In this document: positions 18,160 through 26,136 of the stretch, piece after piece | Layout: every line of letters begins with the position of its first letter | How positions within the stretch are numbered: position 1 is the stretch's first letter | From: Mycolicibacterium baixiangningiae | Lineage (GTDB): Bacteria > Actinomycetota > Actinomycetes > Mycobacteriales > Mycobacteriaceae | Assembly: GCF_016313185.1 (NCBI RefSeq) | Contig: NZ_CP066218.1 | Location: 1,798,001-1,862,000, forward strand | Direction: 5' to 3' | DNA: 64,000 nucleotides | Translations under genes and position numbers: made by a program | The notes under the pieces: generated by a model | Database searches by the model: none | What the model saw: only the letters and a program-made list of their open reading frames with translations | Told to the model about the DNA's origin: nothing

Positions 18160-18372
18160 TCAGGGCTGCGGCGGTGGCGGTGCGCCCTGGCCGCCGAAGC
18201 CGCCGGGCGGCGGACCGAACTGGTGCGAGCCGGGGCCCGCGGTCCCCTCGTCGGTGGCCGCGTAGATCACGCCGCCGCCCAGCGCGGCGATGACGGCGGC
18301 CACCGCGACGGCCGCCGCGGTCTCCCGGACGCTCCAACGCCCCTCAGCGGGCGAACCCCACACGTCAGTCAT
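18160..18372 (-). CDS. Small Gly/Pro-tailed single-pass membrane protein
   Basis: A 70-residue protein that I do not recognise. A short polar N-terminus is followed by one hydrophobic helix (about 18-41) and a tail rich in Gly and Pro (FGPPPGGFGGQG, then PPPPQP), which by the positive-inside rule would face the periplasm. Codon use and the lack of any better frame support it. It lies upstream of oppB on the same strand and is divergent from the tcrX-like regulator. Similar FGPPP and GGFGGPPG segments occur in the sensor kinase and glycosyltransferases across the divergent promoter, which suggests it belongs functionally to that cassette rather than to the peptide importer; this is inference. 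Confidence 0.6.
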   Translation of the reverse strand: MTDVWGSPAEGRWSVRETAAAVAVAAVIAALGGGVIYAATDEGTAGPGSHQFGPPPGGFGGQGAPPPPQP

Positions 18373-18409
18373 CCCACGAGTCTGCGGGCCCAGTATGGGT
18401 GCACGCTGT

Positions 18410-18431
18410 GCGCCGAGTGTGAATTCGGCGC
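18410..18431. repeat. Inverted repeat in the divergent promoter region of the tcrX-like gene
   Basis: GCGCCGA (18410-18416) and TCGGCGC (18425-18431) are perfect 7-bp arms around 8 nt. It lies between two divergent genes, 65 bp upstream of the response regulator start, so it could be an operator. Its right arm is part of the word TCGGCGCCGTC, which recurs at 26025-26035 at the other end of the cassette. Confidence 0.45.
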
Positions 18432-18483
18432 CGTCTCACAGCGCGCGCATAGACAACGCACAGGGCCGGCCCATCGCGACGCG

Positions 18484-18489
18484 AATAAT
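18484..18489 (+). promoter_or_regulatory. Possible leaderless -10 box of the tcrX-like gene
   Basis: AATAAT, one change from TATAAT, is followed by 6 nt and then ATG 18496. No clear -35 element is seen. Confidence 0.4.
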
Positions 18490-18495
18490 GGAGCC

Positions 18496-19236
18496 ATGAG
18501 CCCCAACCAGACCGACACCGAGCGGTCGGTCATGCGCCGCGCCGACGGCAACCCGGTGCGGGTGCTCGTCGTGGACGACGAACCGGTGCTCGCCGAACTC
18601 GTCTCGATGGCGCTGCGCTACGAGGGCTGGGACATCGCGACCGCGGGAGACGGCGCGTCCGCGATCGCGCTGGCCCGCGAGAATCCGCCCGACGTGGTGG
18701 TGCTCGACGTCATGCTGCCCGATATGAGCGGGCTCGACGTGCTGGCCCGGCTGCGGGAGCAGATCCCCGGCCTACCGCTGCTGCTGCTCACCGCCAAGGA
18801 TTCGGTCGAGGACCGTATCGCCGGGCTGACCGCGGGCGGCGACGACTACGTCACCAAACCCTTCTCGCTCGAAGAGGTGGTGCTGCGGCTGCGCGCCCTG
18901 CTGCGCCGCACCGGGGTCGCCGAGACCGGCGGCGCGAAGATCGTCGTCGGCGACCTGGTGCTCGACGAGGACAGCCACGAGGTCACCCGCGGCGGTGAGC
19001 TGATCACGTTGACCGCAACGGAGTTCGAGCTTCTGCGGTTCATGATGCGCAACTCCAAGCGGGTGCTGAGCAAGGCGCAGATCCTCGACCGGGTCTGGAG
19101 CTACGACTTCGGCGGCCGCTCCAACATCGTCGAGCTGTACGTGTCGTACCTGCGCAAGAAGATCGACAGCGGCCGTGACCCGATGATCCACACGCTGCGC
19201 GGCGCAGGGTATGTCCTCAAACCCGCCGCTCGCTGA
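18496..19236 (+). CDS. tcrX: OmpR-family response regulator, TcrX-like
   Basis: A 246-residue DNA-binding response regulator. The receiver domain has the acid pair D27-D28, phospho-acceptor Asp71 in VVVLDVMLPD and the conserved Lys in DYVTKPF; the C-terminal half is an OmpR/PhoB winged helix (LTATEFELLRFMM, then SYLRKKID and TLRGAGYVL). The stretch starting MRRADGNPVRVLVVDDEPVLAE closely resembles M. tuberculosis TcrX (Rv3765c) as I recall it, where the protein begins at that Met; here an extra 12-residue N-terminus starts at ATG 18496. The stop lies inside the sensor kinase gene (26-bp overlap). Likely targets are its own locus and the glycosyltransferase genes downstream. Confidence 0.9.
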   Translation: MSPNQTDTERSVMRRADGNPVRVLVVDDEPVLAELVSMALRYEGWDIATAGDGASAIALARENPPDVVVLDVMLPDMSGLDVLARLREQIPGLPLLLLTAKDSVEDRIAGLTAGGDDYVTKPFSLEEVVLRLRALLRRTGVAETGGAKIVVGDLVLDEDSHEVTRGGELITLTATEFELLRFMMRNSKRVLSKAQILDRVWSYDFGGRSNIVELYVSYLRKKIDSGRDPMIHTLRGAGYVLKPAAR

Positions 19237-20809
19237 GCCGGCCGGCCGCACGCGGCTGCTGGCCCCGCGCACGTGGTCACTGCGCGGCCGCCTGCTGGCG
19301 ACGCAGATCGTGCTGCTCGCGCTGGTGTGTGCCGCGGTCGGGGTCGGCACTGAGATCGCCCTTCAGCGGTTTCTGGTAAATCAGCTCGACACCCAGCTCG
19401 CCGAGACCGCGCGTCGCTCGGCCGGCCTGTTCGTGTTCGGTCCGCCGCCGCCGATGATGATGCCGGGCACGCGGTACCCGCCGCCGCCGGAGTTTCCGCA
19501 CCGGCGGATCATCCGCGACGACACCGGACCCGGGCCCGCCTTCCTCAACGCGCCGGGCCAGGCGGTCCGCACGGTCGGTGCGGTGGTCTCTCACGGCGCC
19601 CCGGTCGACGCCGGCGTGATCACCGCCGACGGCGCGCGCGTGGAAATCAGTGATGTGGCCGCCCGTCAGCTCGCCGGGGTGCCGGTCGACGAGACGCCGC
19701 ACAGCGTCACCCTCGACGGGCTTGGCCGGTACCGGGTCCTTGCGCTGCCCGCCCGGGGACCGGCGGAGGTCATCGTCACCGGTCTGCCGACCTCCGATGT
19801 CGACGACACACTGCTCACTGTGCTGGTCATCTTCTGCGTGGTGGCGGCGATCGCGCTGATCGTCGCCACCGCGGCGGGGGTGTGGATCATCCGCAGGCAG
19901 TTGGCGCCGCTGTCGCGGGTGTCGGAGGCCGCGCGGGAAGTGGCCGACCTCGAACTCGACCGCGGCGAGGTGCGGCTGCCCACACCGATCGTCGACGTCG
20001 ACCCGGCGAGCGCGCACACCGAGATCGGCCGGCTCGGGACCTCGCTGAACCGGATGCTCGACCGCATCGCCGGGGCGCTGTCGTCGCGGCAGGCCAGCGA
20101 GACCCGGGTGCGCCGGTTCGTTGCCGACGCCAGCCACGAACTGCGCACCCCGCTGGCCGCCATCCGCGGGTACACCGAACTGGCGCAACGTCATTCGGAC
20201 GCGCTGCCCGACGACGTCGCGCACGCGATGAACCGGGTGGAATCCGAGACGGCGCGGATGACGCGGCTGGTCGAGGACATGCTGCTGCTGGCCCGCCTCG
20301 ACGAGGGCCGGCCCCTGGACTGCGAACCGGTCGACCTGTCCCGGATGGTCGTCGACGCGGTCAGCGACGCGCACGCCGCCGGCCCCGAACACCTCTGGTC
20401 GCTGGACCTGCCCGAGGAGCCGGTGGTGGTCGACGGCGACGAGGCCCGTCTGCACCAGGTGCTGGCCAACCTGCTGGCCAATGCGCGGGTGCACACCCCG
20501 CCCGGCACCTCGGTGACGACGTCGCTCGCGGTCGCCGACGGCGGTGGCGCCGTGCTGACCGTGACCGACAACGGCCCCGGCATCCCGCCGTCACTGCGGC
20601 CGGAGATCTTCGAGCGGTTCGCCCGCGGTGATTCCTCCCGCTCACGCCGCGGCGGCAGCACCGGGCTGGGTCTGGCCATCGTCGCGGCGGTCGTCAAGGC
20701 ACACGGAGGCCGCATCGACGTGGACAGCGCGCCGGGTCACACCGAATTCGCGGTGACACTGCCTGGCGGCGCACAGCCAACGCACAGGTCGGACCAATCG
20801 GGCGCCTAG
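19211..20809 (+). CDS. tcrY: Sensor histidine kinase, TcrY-like
   Basis: A 532-residue membrane kinase. Transmembrane helices at about 29-50 and 201-227 frame an extracytoplasmic sensor domain of some 150 residues that contains a Pro/Met-rich segment (FGPPPPMMMPG, about 77-87). Then come a HAMP linker, the H-box DASHELRTP with phospho-acceptor His309, the N-box around NLLANARVHT, and G-boxes DNGPGIP and GGSTGLGLAI. It overlaps the regulator gene by 26 bp, so the two are coupled. The stop is followed after 14 bp by a glycosyltransferase gene on the same strand, which suggests that kinase and enzymes share a transcript. The signal sensed is unknown. Confidence 0.9.
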   Translation: MSSNPPLAEPAGRTRLLAPRTWSLRGRLLATQIVLLALVCAAVGVGTEIALQRFLVNQLDTQLAETARRSAGLFVFGPPPPMMMPGTRYPPPPEFPHRRIIRDDTGPGPAFLNAPGQAVRTVGAVVSHGAPVDAGVITADGARVEISDVAARQLAGVPVDETPHSVTLDGLGRYRVLALPARGPAEVIVTGLPTSDVDDTLLTVLVIFCVVAAIALIVATAAGVWIIRRQLAPLSRVSEAAREVADLELDRGEVRLPTPIVDVDPASAHTEIGRLGTSLNRMLDRIAGALSSRQASETRVRRFVADASHELRTPLAAIRGYTELAQRHSDALPDDVAHAMNRVESETARMTRLVEDMLLLARLDEGRPLDCEPVDLSRMVVDAVSDAHAAGPEHLWSLDLPEEPVVVDGDEARLHQVLANLLANARVHTPPGTSVTTSLAVADGGGAVLTVTDNGPGIPPSLRPEIFERFARGDSSRSRRGGSTGLGLAIVAAVVKAHGGRIDVDSAPGHTEFAVTLPGGAQPTHRSDQSGA

Positions 20810-20823
20810 CCGGGGCCGCCACC

Positions 20824-22689
20824 ATGGGTTTGGTGACCCTGGCCCTTCCTGCCGAGCAGACGCAAAACTGCCCGAAAAACCCGCAAAAAGGGCACTTTCG
20901 CGTCTGCTCGCCGAGGGCGGCGCTCGGGGTGTTACTCGCCGCGACCGCGGTGCTCTACCTGTGGAACCTGTCGGCCAGCGGGTGGGCCAACGCGTTCTAC
21001 TCCGCCGCCGCGCAGGCCGGGGCGCAGAACTGGACGGCCATGCTCTTCGGCTCCAGCGACGCCTCGAATGCGATCACCGTCGACAAGACCCCGGCCGCCC
21101 TGTGGGTGATGGACCTCTCGGTGCGGCTGTTCGGGCTGAACTCCTGGAGCATCCTGGCGCCGCAGGCCCTGATGGGGGTGGCTGCCGTCGCGGTGCTGTA
21201 CGCCGCGGTGCGGCGCGTGACCGGGCCGGGCGCCGCGCTGCTGGCCGGGGCCGTCCTCGCGCTGACGCCGGTGGCGGCGCTGATGTTCCGGTTCAACAAC
21301 CCCGATGCGCTGCTGGTGTTGCTGCTGGTGGTCGGCGGCTACTGCGTCACACGGGCCTGTGAACGCGACGCCGGCCGCTGGTGGCTGGTCGCAGCCGGGG
21401 TGGCCGTCGGGTTCGGGTTCCTGGCCAAGATGTTGCAGGCATTCCTGGTGCTGCCCGGATTCGCCCTCGCGTATCTGGTCGCCGGGAGCCGTCCGGTCGG
21501 CCGCCGCGTTCTCGCTCTGGTCGGCGCAGCGGCGGCGATGGTGGCGGCAGGCGGCTGGTATCTGCTGCTGGCCGAGGTGTGGCCGGCCGGCAACCGCCCC
21601 TACATCGGCGGCTCGCAGAACAACAGCGTCATCGAACTCGCCCTGGGGTACAACGGATTCGGCCGGCTCACCGGCAACGAGCCGGGCGGACTGGGCAACC
21701 TCAACCACGATGTCGGGGCGGGCCGCCTGTTCGGCTTCGGGATGGGCCTCGACATCGCCTGGCTGTTGCCCGCTGCGCTGATCTGCCTCGGCGCCGGGTT
21801 GCTGCTCACCCGTCGGGCGCCGCGCACCGACGCCACCCGCGCCGCCCTGCTCAACTGGGGTGGCTGGCTGGTCGTAACGGCCGTGGTGTTCAGCTTCGCC
21901 AACGGCATCGTGCACTCGTACTACACGGTGGCGCTGGCGCCGGCGATCGCCGCGGTGATCGGCATCGGTGCACACCTGCTGTGGGAGAACCGCTTTCGCC
22001 CACCGTGCGCCGTAGCCCTGGCCGGTGTGGTCCTGATCACCGTGGTGCTCGCCGCGGTGCTGCTGTCGCGCAACGTCGACTGGCTGCCGTGGCTGCGGGC
22101 CGCCGTCGCGGTCGGGGGAGTGGGGGCGGCCGCCTTGCTGGTCGTGGTGGGCCGGCTGCCCGACGGCGTCGCCCGTGCGGTGGCCGCGGTGGCCGTCGCC
22201 GCGTGCCTTGCCGCGCCCGCGGCCTATTCCGTCGCCACTGCGGCGGCCCCGCACACCGGCGCCATCCCGTCGGTCGGCCCGGACCGCGGGGGTTTCGGGG
22301 GGCCTCCCGGATTGTTGACCTCGCCGGAGCCTGGCCCGGAGCTCACCGCTACGCTGGCCCGCGATGCCGATCAGTACCGCTGGACCGCCTCGGTGGTCGG
22401 GTCGAACAATGCGGCGGGATACCAATTGGCAAGCAACGCACCAGTGTTGGCGCTGGGCGGGTTCAACGGCACCGACCCGTCGCCCACCTTGGAGCAGTTC
22501 CAGCGCTACGTCGCCGACGGTGACGTGCACTACTTCATCGGCGGCCGGTCGACCCTCGGTTTCGGCGACCGCACCCCCCAGAGCGGCAGCCGGGCGGCCG
22601 CGGACATCGCGGAGTGGGTGCAGGCGCATTACGAACGCCTGCTGGTCGACGGTGTCGTCGTCTACGACCTCAGCGAGGCCGCGGCGTGA
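20824..22689 (+). CDS. GT39/ArnT-like membrane glycosyltransferase, copy 1
   Basis: A protein of up to 621 residues with about a dozen hydrophobic segments and a C-terminal extracytoplasmic domain, of the PMT/ArnT-like (GT39, GT-C fold) class in actinobacteria. Such enzymes move a sugar from a polyprenyl-phosphate donor onto an acceptor outside the membrane. The N-terminal part (YLWNLSASGWANAFY, then ITVDKTPAALWVMDL) aligns residue for residue with the paralogue at 24046. ATG 20824 would translate straight through a 58-bp palindromic repeat, giving an unusual polar N-terminus; GTG 20929 just after the repeat would give a protein 35 residues shorter that keeps the first helix. A Gly/Pro segment, GGFGGPPG, precedes the C-terminal domain. 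Acceptor and sugar are unknown. Confidence 0.82.
   Translation: MGLVTLALPAEQTQNCPKNPQKGHFRVCSPRAALGVLLAATAVLYLWNLSASGWANAFYSAAAQAGAQNWTAMLFGSSDASNAITVDKTPAALWVMDLSVRLFGLNSWSILAPQALMGVAAVAVLYAAVRRVTGPGAALLAGAVLALTPVAALMFRFNNPDALLVLLLVVGGYCVTRACERDAGRWWLVAAGVAVGFGFLAKMLQAFLVLPGFALAYLVAGSRPVGRRVLALVGAAAAMVAAGGWYLLLAEVWPAGNRPYIGGSQNNSVIELALGYNGFGRLTGNEPGGLGNLNHDVGAGRLFGFGMGLDIAWLLPAALICLGAGLLLTRRAPRTDATRAALLNWGGWLVVTAVVFSFANGIVHSYYTVALAPAIAAVIGIGAHLLWENRFRPPCAVALAGVVLITVVLAAVLLSRNVDWLPWLRAAVAVGGVGAAALLVVVGRLPDGVARAVAAVAVAACLAAPAAYSVATAAAPHTGAIPSVGPDRGGFGGPPGLLTSPEPGPELTATLARDADQYRWTASVVGSNNAAGYQLASNAPVLALGGFNGTDPSPTLEQFQRYVADGDVHYFIGGRSTLGFGDRTPQSGSRAAADIAEWVQAHYERLLVDGVVVYDLSEAAA
20853..20910. 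repeat. 58-bp palindromic intergenic-type repeat inside the GT39 reading frame
   Basis: Arms CGAGCAGACGC (20853-20863) and GCGTCTGCTCG (20900-20910) pair perfectly; after one mismatch the pairing continues (AAA with TTT, then TGCCC with GGGCA), leaving a loop of about 16 nt. The GAGCAGACGCAAAA word with its complement is one I recall from between genes in other mycobacteria. Here it overlaps the first codons of the downstream gene as read from ATG 20824. Confidence 0.7.
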
Positions 22690-22743
22690 CTCACAGCCAG
22701 CACATAGCTTCACCCCATCGAGGGCACACCCGGTGCCGAGACC

Positions 22744-24018
22744 ATGGTGGACATGACAGACATCGCCGTGGAACTCGACGCTGACCGTGCGGGCCGGGGC
22801 TCCTTCGCGTCCCGTCCCGACGTCGTGGAGGCGGCCCGCGCCGCGGGCGTGCCGGTGCTCGACGTCGTCGTCCCCGTCTACAACGAGCAGGCCGTACTCG
22901 CTGATTCGGTGCGCCGCCTGCACCGCCACCTGCGCGACCACTTCCCGTTCCCGGCGCGCATCACCATCGCCGACAACGCCAGCGCGGACGCCACCCCGCA
23001 GATCGCCGCGCAACTCGCCGCCGAACTGCCCGATGTGCGGTTCGTGCGGCTGGAGGAGAAGGGCCGCGGCCGCGCCCTGCATGCGGTGTGGTCCGAATCC
23101 GATGCTCCGGTGCTGGCGTACATGGACGTCGACCTGTCCACCGATCTGGCCGCCCTCGCACCGCTGGTCGCCTCGCTGATCTCGGGACACTCCGACCTCG
23201 CGATCGGCACCCGGCTGAGCCGCGGCGCCCGGGTCGTGCGGGGCGCCAAGCGTGAGTTCATCTCGCGGTGCTACAACCTGATCCTGAAATCGACGCTGTC
23301 CGCACGGTTCTCCGACGCGCAGTGCGGGTTCAAGGCCATCCGCGCCGACGTGGCCCGTCAGCTGCTGCCGTATGTCTCCGACACCGGGTGGTTCTTCGAC
23401 ACCGAACTGCTGGTGCTCGCCGAGCGCAGCGGGCTGCGCATCCACGAAGTGCCCGTGGACTGGGTGGACGACTCCGACAGCCGCGTCGACATCGTCTCGA
23501 CGGCCACCGCCGACCTCCGGGGAATCGGCCGGCTGCTGCGTGGTTTCGCCAACGGGTCGATCCCGGTGCAGCTGCTGGCCGCGCAGTTCGCCCCGCCGCG
23601 CCCACCGGCCGCCTCGCGATCCCTGCTGCGGCACGCGGTGCGGTTCGGGGCGGTGGGTGTGGTTTCCACGCTGGCCTACCTGGTGCTCTTCGTGCTGACC
23701 CGCGACTGGCTGGGAGCCCAGGCCGCGAACCTGATCGCACTGGGTGTGACGGCGATCGGCAACACGGCGGCCAACCGGCGCTTCACCTTCGGTGTGACCG
23801 GACGTCAAGGGGTCGGGCGCCATCACCTCGAAGGCCTCATCGTGTTCGCCATCGCGCTGGGCATCACCAGCGGATCGCTGGCCCTGTTGCACTCCATCGC
23901 CGCAGAACCGCACCGGTTCGTCGAGCTGGGCGTCCTGGTGGCCGCCAACCTCGCCGCGACCGTCATGCGATTCGTGCTGCTGCGCGGATGGGTGTTCCAC
24001 CCGCGGCGCACCCGCTGA
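22744..24018 (+). CDS. GT2 glycosyltransferase fused to a GtrA-type membrane domain
   Basis: A 424-residue two-domain protein. Residues 37-270 form a family-2 glycosyltransferase of the dolichol/polyprenyl-phosphate sugar synthase kind: VVVPVYNEQ, IADNASADAT, and the DxD motif in YMDVDLSTD (Asp128 and Asp130). Residues from about 290 to the end contain four hydrophobic helices of the GtrA/DPMS-like family, thought to flip the lipid-linked sugar. The protein would thus make and present the polyprenyl-phosphate sugar that the flanking GT39-like enzymes consume. ATG 22744 is used; ATG 22753, three codons later, is as likely. Lies between the two GT39 genes with gaps of 54 and 27 bp. Confidence 0.86.
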   Translation: MVDMTDIAVELDADRAGRGSFASRPDVVEAARAAGVPVLDVVVPVYNEQAVLADSVRRLHRHLRDHFPFPARITIADNASADATPQIAAQLAAELPDVRFVRLEEKGRGRALHAVWSESDAPVLAYMDVDLSTDLAALAPLVASLISGHSDLAIGTRLSRGARVVRGAKREFISRCYNLILKSTLSARFSDAQCGFKAIRADVARQLLPYVSDTGWFFDTELLVLAERSGLRIHEVPVDWVDDSDSRVDIVSTATADLRGIGRLLRGFANGSIPVQLLAAQFAPPRPPAASRSLLRHAVRFGAVGVVSTLAYLVLFVLTRDWLGAQAANLIALGVTAIGNTAANRRFTFGVTGRQGVGRHHLEGLIVFAIALGITSGSLALLHSIAAEPHRFVELGVLVAANLAATVMRFVLLRGWVFHPRRTR

Positions 24019-24045
24019 TTTCCCTCTGACTGCATAGGATTCGAC

Positions 24046-25953
24046 ATGACCGTGGCCGCCGACGCGCCCCACTCCGCGGCGCCCGCCGCGGCCGAGTCCC
24101 GTGCGCGCTGGGAACGTCCCGCGCTGCTGGCTCTGCTCGCCGCCACCGCCGTGCTCTACCTGTGGGGGCTGGGTGCCTCGGGCTGGGCCAACGAGTACTA
24201 CGCCGCCGCCGTGCAGGCAGGAACGCAGAACTGGACGGCGTGGCTGTTCGGTTCGCTGGACCCCGGAAACTCCATCACCGTCGACAAACCACCGGCGTCG
24301 CTGTGGCTGATGGTGTTGTCGGCCAGGCTGTTCGGGTTCAGCGCGTTCACGATGCTGCTGCCGCAGGCGCTGATGGGCGTCGCCGCGGTCGGGGTGTTGT
24401 TCGCCGCGGTGCGACGGGTCAGCGGTCCGGCGGCAGGTCTGATCGCCGGCGCGGTGCTGGCCGCGACCCCGGTGGCCGCGCTGATGTTCCGCTTCAACAA
24501 CCCCGACGCGCTGCTGGTCCTGCTGCTCATCGTCGCTGCCTACGCCATGGTGCGGGCGATCGAGACCGCGGGCACCCGATGGATGGTCCTCGTGGGTTGC
24601 GCACTGGGCTTCGCGTTCCTCACCAAGATGCTGCAGGCGTTCCTGGTGATGCCCGGTCTGGCGGTGGCGTTCCTGATCGCCGCGCCGGTGGGGCTGTGGC
24701 AGCGGGTCGGCAAACTGGCCGTCGGCGCGGCCACGGTGGTGGTCTCCGCCGGGTGGTACCTGGTGCTGGTCGAAGTGTGGCCCGCGTCGTCACGTCCGTA
24801 CATCGGTGGGTCGACGGACAACAGCCTGCTGCAACTCGCGCTGGGCTACAACGGGATCCAGCGCATCGCCGGCGGTGGTGGGCCGGGCGGGGGACCGGGT
24901 GGTGGTCCTCCCGGCGGTGGTCCTCCCGGCGGTGGCCCCGGTGGCGGCCCGGGAGGTGGCGCGCACCTGTTCTTCGGCGGTGAGCCCGGTATCGGTCGGC
25001 TCTTCGGGGACTCGATGGGCGTCGAGGCGTCCTGGTTGCTTCCCGCCGCGCTCATCGGCCTGGCCGCCGGCATCTGGTTCACCCGGCGGGCCGCACGCAC
25101 CGACTCCGTGCGCGCGAGCCTGTTGCTGTGGGGCGGCTGGCTGGTGGTGACCGGCGCCGTCTTCAGCTTCATGGACGGCATCATCCACCCCTATTACACC
25201 GTGGCGCTGGCCCCGGCCGTGGCGGCGCTGGTCGGTATCGCGGCCGCGGAATCGTGGCGTGGCAGAAGGTTTGTGGTGCCCCGGGTCACGCTGGCCGCGA
25301 TGATGGCGGCGACCGGCGTGTGGGCGTTCGTCCTGCTCGTTCGCACTCCCGAGTGGCTGCCGTGGTTGCGCTGGGTGGTGCTGGTGCTCGCCGTGGCGGT
25401 CGCAGCGGTGATGGCCGTCGGTGCGCACCGCCTGGGACGGGCGGCGGTCGCTGCCGTGATCGCCGCCGCGCTGGCCGGCCTCGCGGCGCCCACGGCCTTC
25501 GCGGTCTACAACGTGGTGCACCCGGCCAGCGGTCCCGGCACCATGTCGGGTCCGGCCCGTGGCGACGGCTTCGGTGGGATGCCGCCCGGCGGACCGGGTC
25601 TCGGTATGGACGACGCCGCGTTGCAGGAGCTCGTCCGCGGTGCCGACACCCGTTGGGCCGCAGCCAGTGTCGGTTCGATGGGTGCGTCGGGTCTGCAACT
25701 GCAGAGCGGGGCGTCGATCATGGCGATCGGGGGCTTCAGCGGATCGGACGACTCACCGACACTCGCGCAGTTCCAGCAGTACGTCGCCGACCACGACGTG
25801 CGGTACTTCATCGGCAGGGACCGGGGCGGCCCCGGCGGACCCCCCGGGTTCGAGCGCGACGGCACCGCAGCCGAGATCACCGCATGGGTCAAGGCGAACT
25901 TCGCGCCGATGCAGGTGGGCGGGACGACCGTCTACGACCTGCAATCCGGCTGA
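24046..25953 (+). CDS. GT39/ArnT-like membrane glycosyltransferase, copy 2
   Basis: A 635-residue polytopic membrane glycosyltransferase, paralogous to the gene at 20824 (shared LLAATAVLYLW, GWANEYYAAA, QNWTAWLFGS, MFRFNNPDALLVLLL). It differs by a Gly/Pro low-complexity insertion at about 280-306, in the extracytoplasmic region after QLALGYNGIQRI, and by a second Gly/Pro segment (GFGGMPPGGPG) before the C-terminal domain. The start ATG 24046 has a TAGGAT box 5 nt upstream, so it may have its own leaderless promoter besides read-through. Probably transfers a sugar from the lipid donor made by the GT2-GtrA protein to an envelope acceptor; acceptor unknown. A large inverted repeat follows the stop. 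Confidence 0.85.
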   Translation: MTVAADAPHSAAPAAAESRARWERPALLALLAATAVLYLWGLGASGWANEYYAAAVQAGTQNWTAWLFGSLDPGNSITVDKPPASLWLMVLSARLFGFSAFTMLLPQALMGVAAVGVLFAAVRRVSGPAAGLIAGAVLAATPVAALMFRFNNPDALLVLLLIVAAYAMVRAIETAGTRWMVLVGCALGFAFLTKMLQAFLVMPGLAVAFLIAAPVGLWQRVGKLAVGAATVVVSAGWYLVLVEVWPASSRPYIGGSTDNSLLQLALGYNGIQRIAGGGGPGGGPGGGPPGGGPPGGGPGGGPGGGAHLFFGGEPGIGRLFGDSMGVEASWLLPAALIGLAAGIWFTRRAARTDSVRASLLLWGGWLVVTGAVFSFMDGIIHPYYTVALAPAVAALVGIAAAESWRGRRFVVPRVTLAAMMAATGVWAFVLLVRTPEWLPWLRWVVLVLAVAVAAVMAVGAHRLGRAAVAAVIAAALAGLAAPTAFAVYNVVHPASGPGTMSGPARGDGFGGMPPGGPGLGMDDAALQELVRGADTRWAAASVGSMGASGLQLQSGASIMAIGGFSGSDDSPTLAQFQQYVADHDVRYFIGRDRGGPGGPPGFERDGTAAEITAWVKANFAPMQVGGTTVYDLQSG

Positions 25954-25962
25954 CCCATGTCG

Positions 25963-26035
25963 TGACGGCGTCGACTGTGACGTCAGGGCGGTGATCCGGC
26001 CGCGACGCCGCCCTGAGTACACACTCGGCGCCGTC
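25963..26035. terminator. Large hairpin closing the glycosyltransferase cassette
   Basis: Outer arms GACGGCG (25963-25969) and CGCCGTC (26029-26035) and inner arms CAGGGCGG (25984-25991) and CCGCCCTG (26008-26015) are complementary, with partly paired sequence between. It begins 10 bp after the last glycosyltransferase gene and ends before the cysD promoter, so it probably separates the two transcription units. No T-run. The CACACTCGGCGCCGTC word is one I recall from other mycobacterial intergenic repeats. Confidence 0.55.
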
Positions 26036-26055
26036 AGCACACACTCGACAGTTCC

Positions 26056-26085
26056 TTGACACCGGCCTCGCCCAGCCGGTAATTT
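26056..26085 (+). promoter_or_regulatory. Promoter of the cysD operon
   Basis: TTGACA (26056-26061), 18 nt, TAATTT (26080-26085): a good match to a housekeeping sigma promoter. Transcription would start near 26092, leaving a leader of about 45 nt. Confidence 0.65.
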
Positions 26086-26108
26086 CCGGTCATCTGCGTA
26101 AATCTGGC

Positions 26109-26123
26109 AAGTTCAACCAACTT
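26109..26123. promoter_or_regulatory. Possible operator in the cysD leader
   Basis: AAGTT, 5 nt, AACTT forms a perfect short dyad between the predicted transcription start and the cysD start codon. An Rrf2-type regulator encoded 3.3 kb downstream is a candidate ligand. Short enough to be chance. Confidence 0.3.
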
Positions 26124-26136
26124 AACGAGGAATGCG

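Noticed and set aside
20932..24072. Open frame of 1046 codons opposite the glycosyltransferase genes
   Set aside because: Low-complexity His/Gln/Arg/Gly translation, spans three real genes on the other strand, no start signal or family motif.
24880..24960. GGT/CCC repeat block considered as a PE_PGRS or collagen-like gene fragment
   Set aside because: It is an in-frame insertion in a membrane glycosyltransferase, with normal sequence on both sides.
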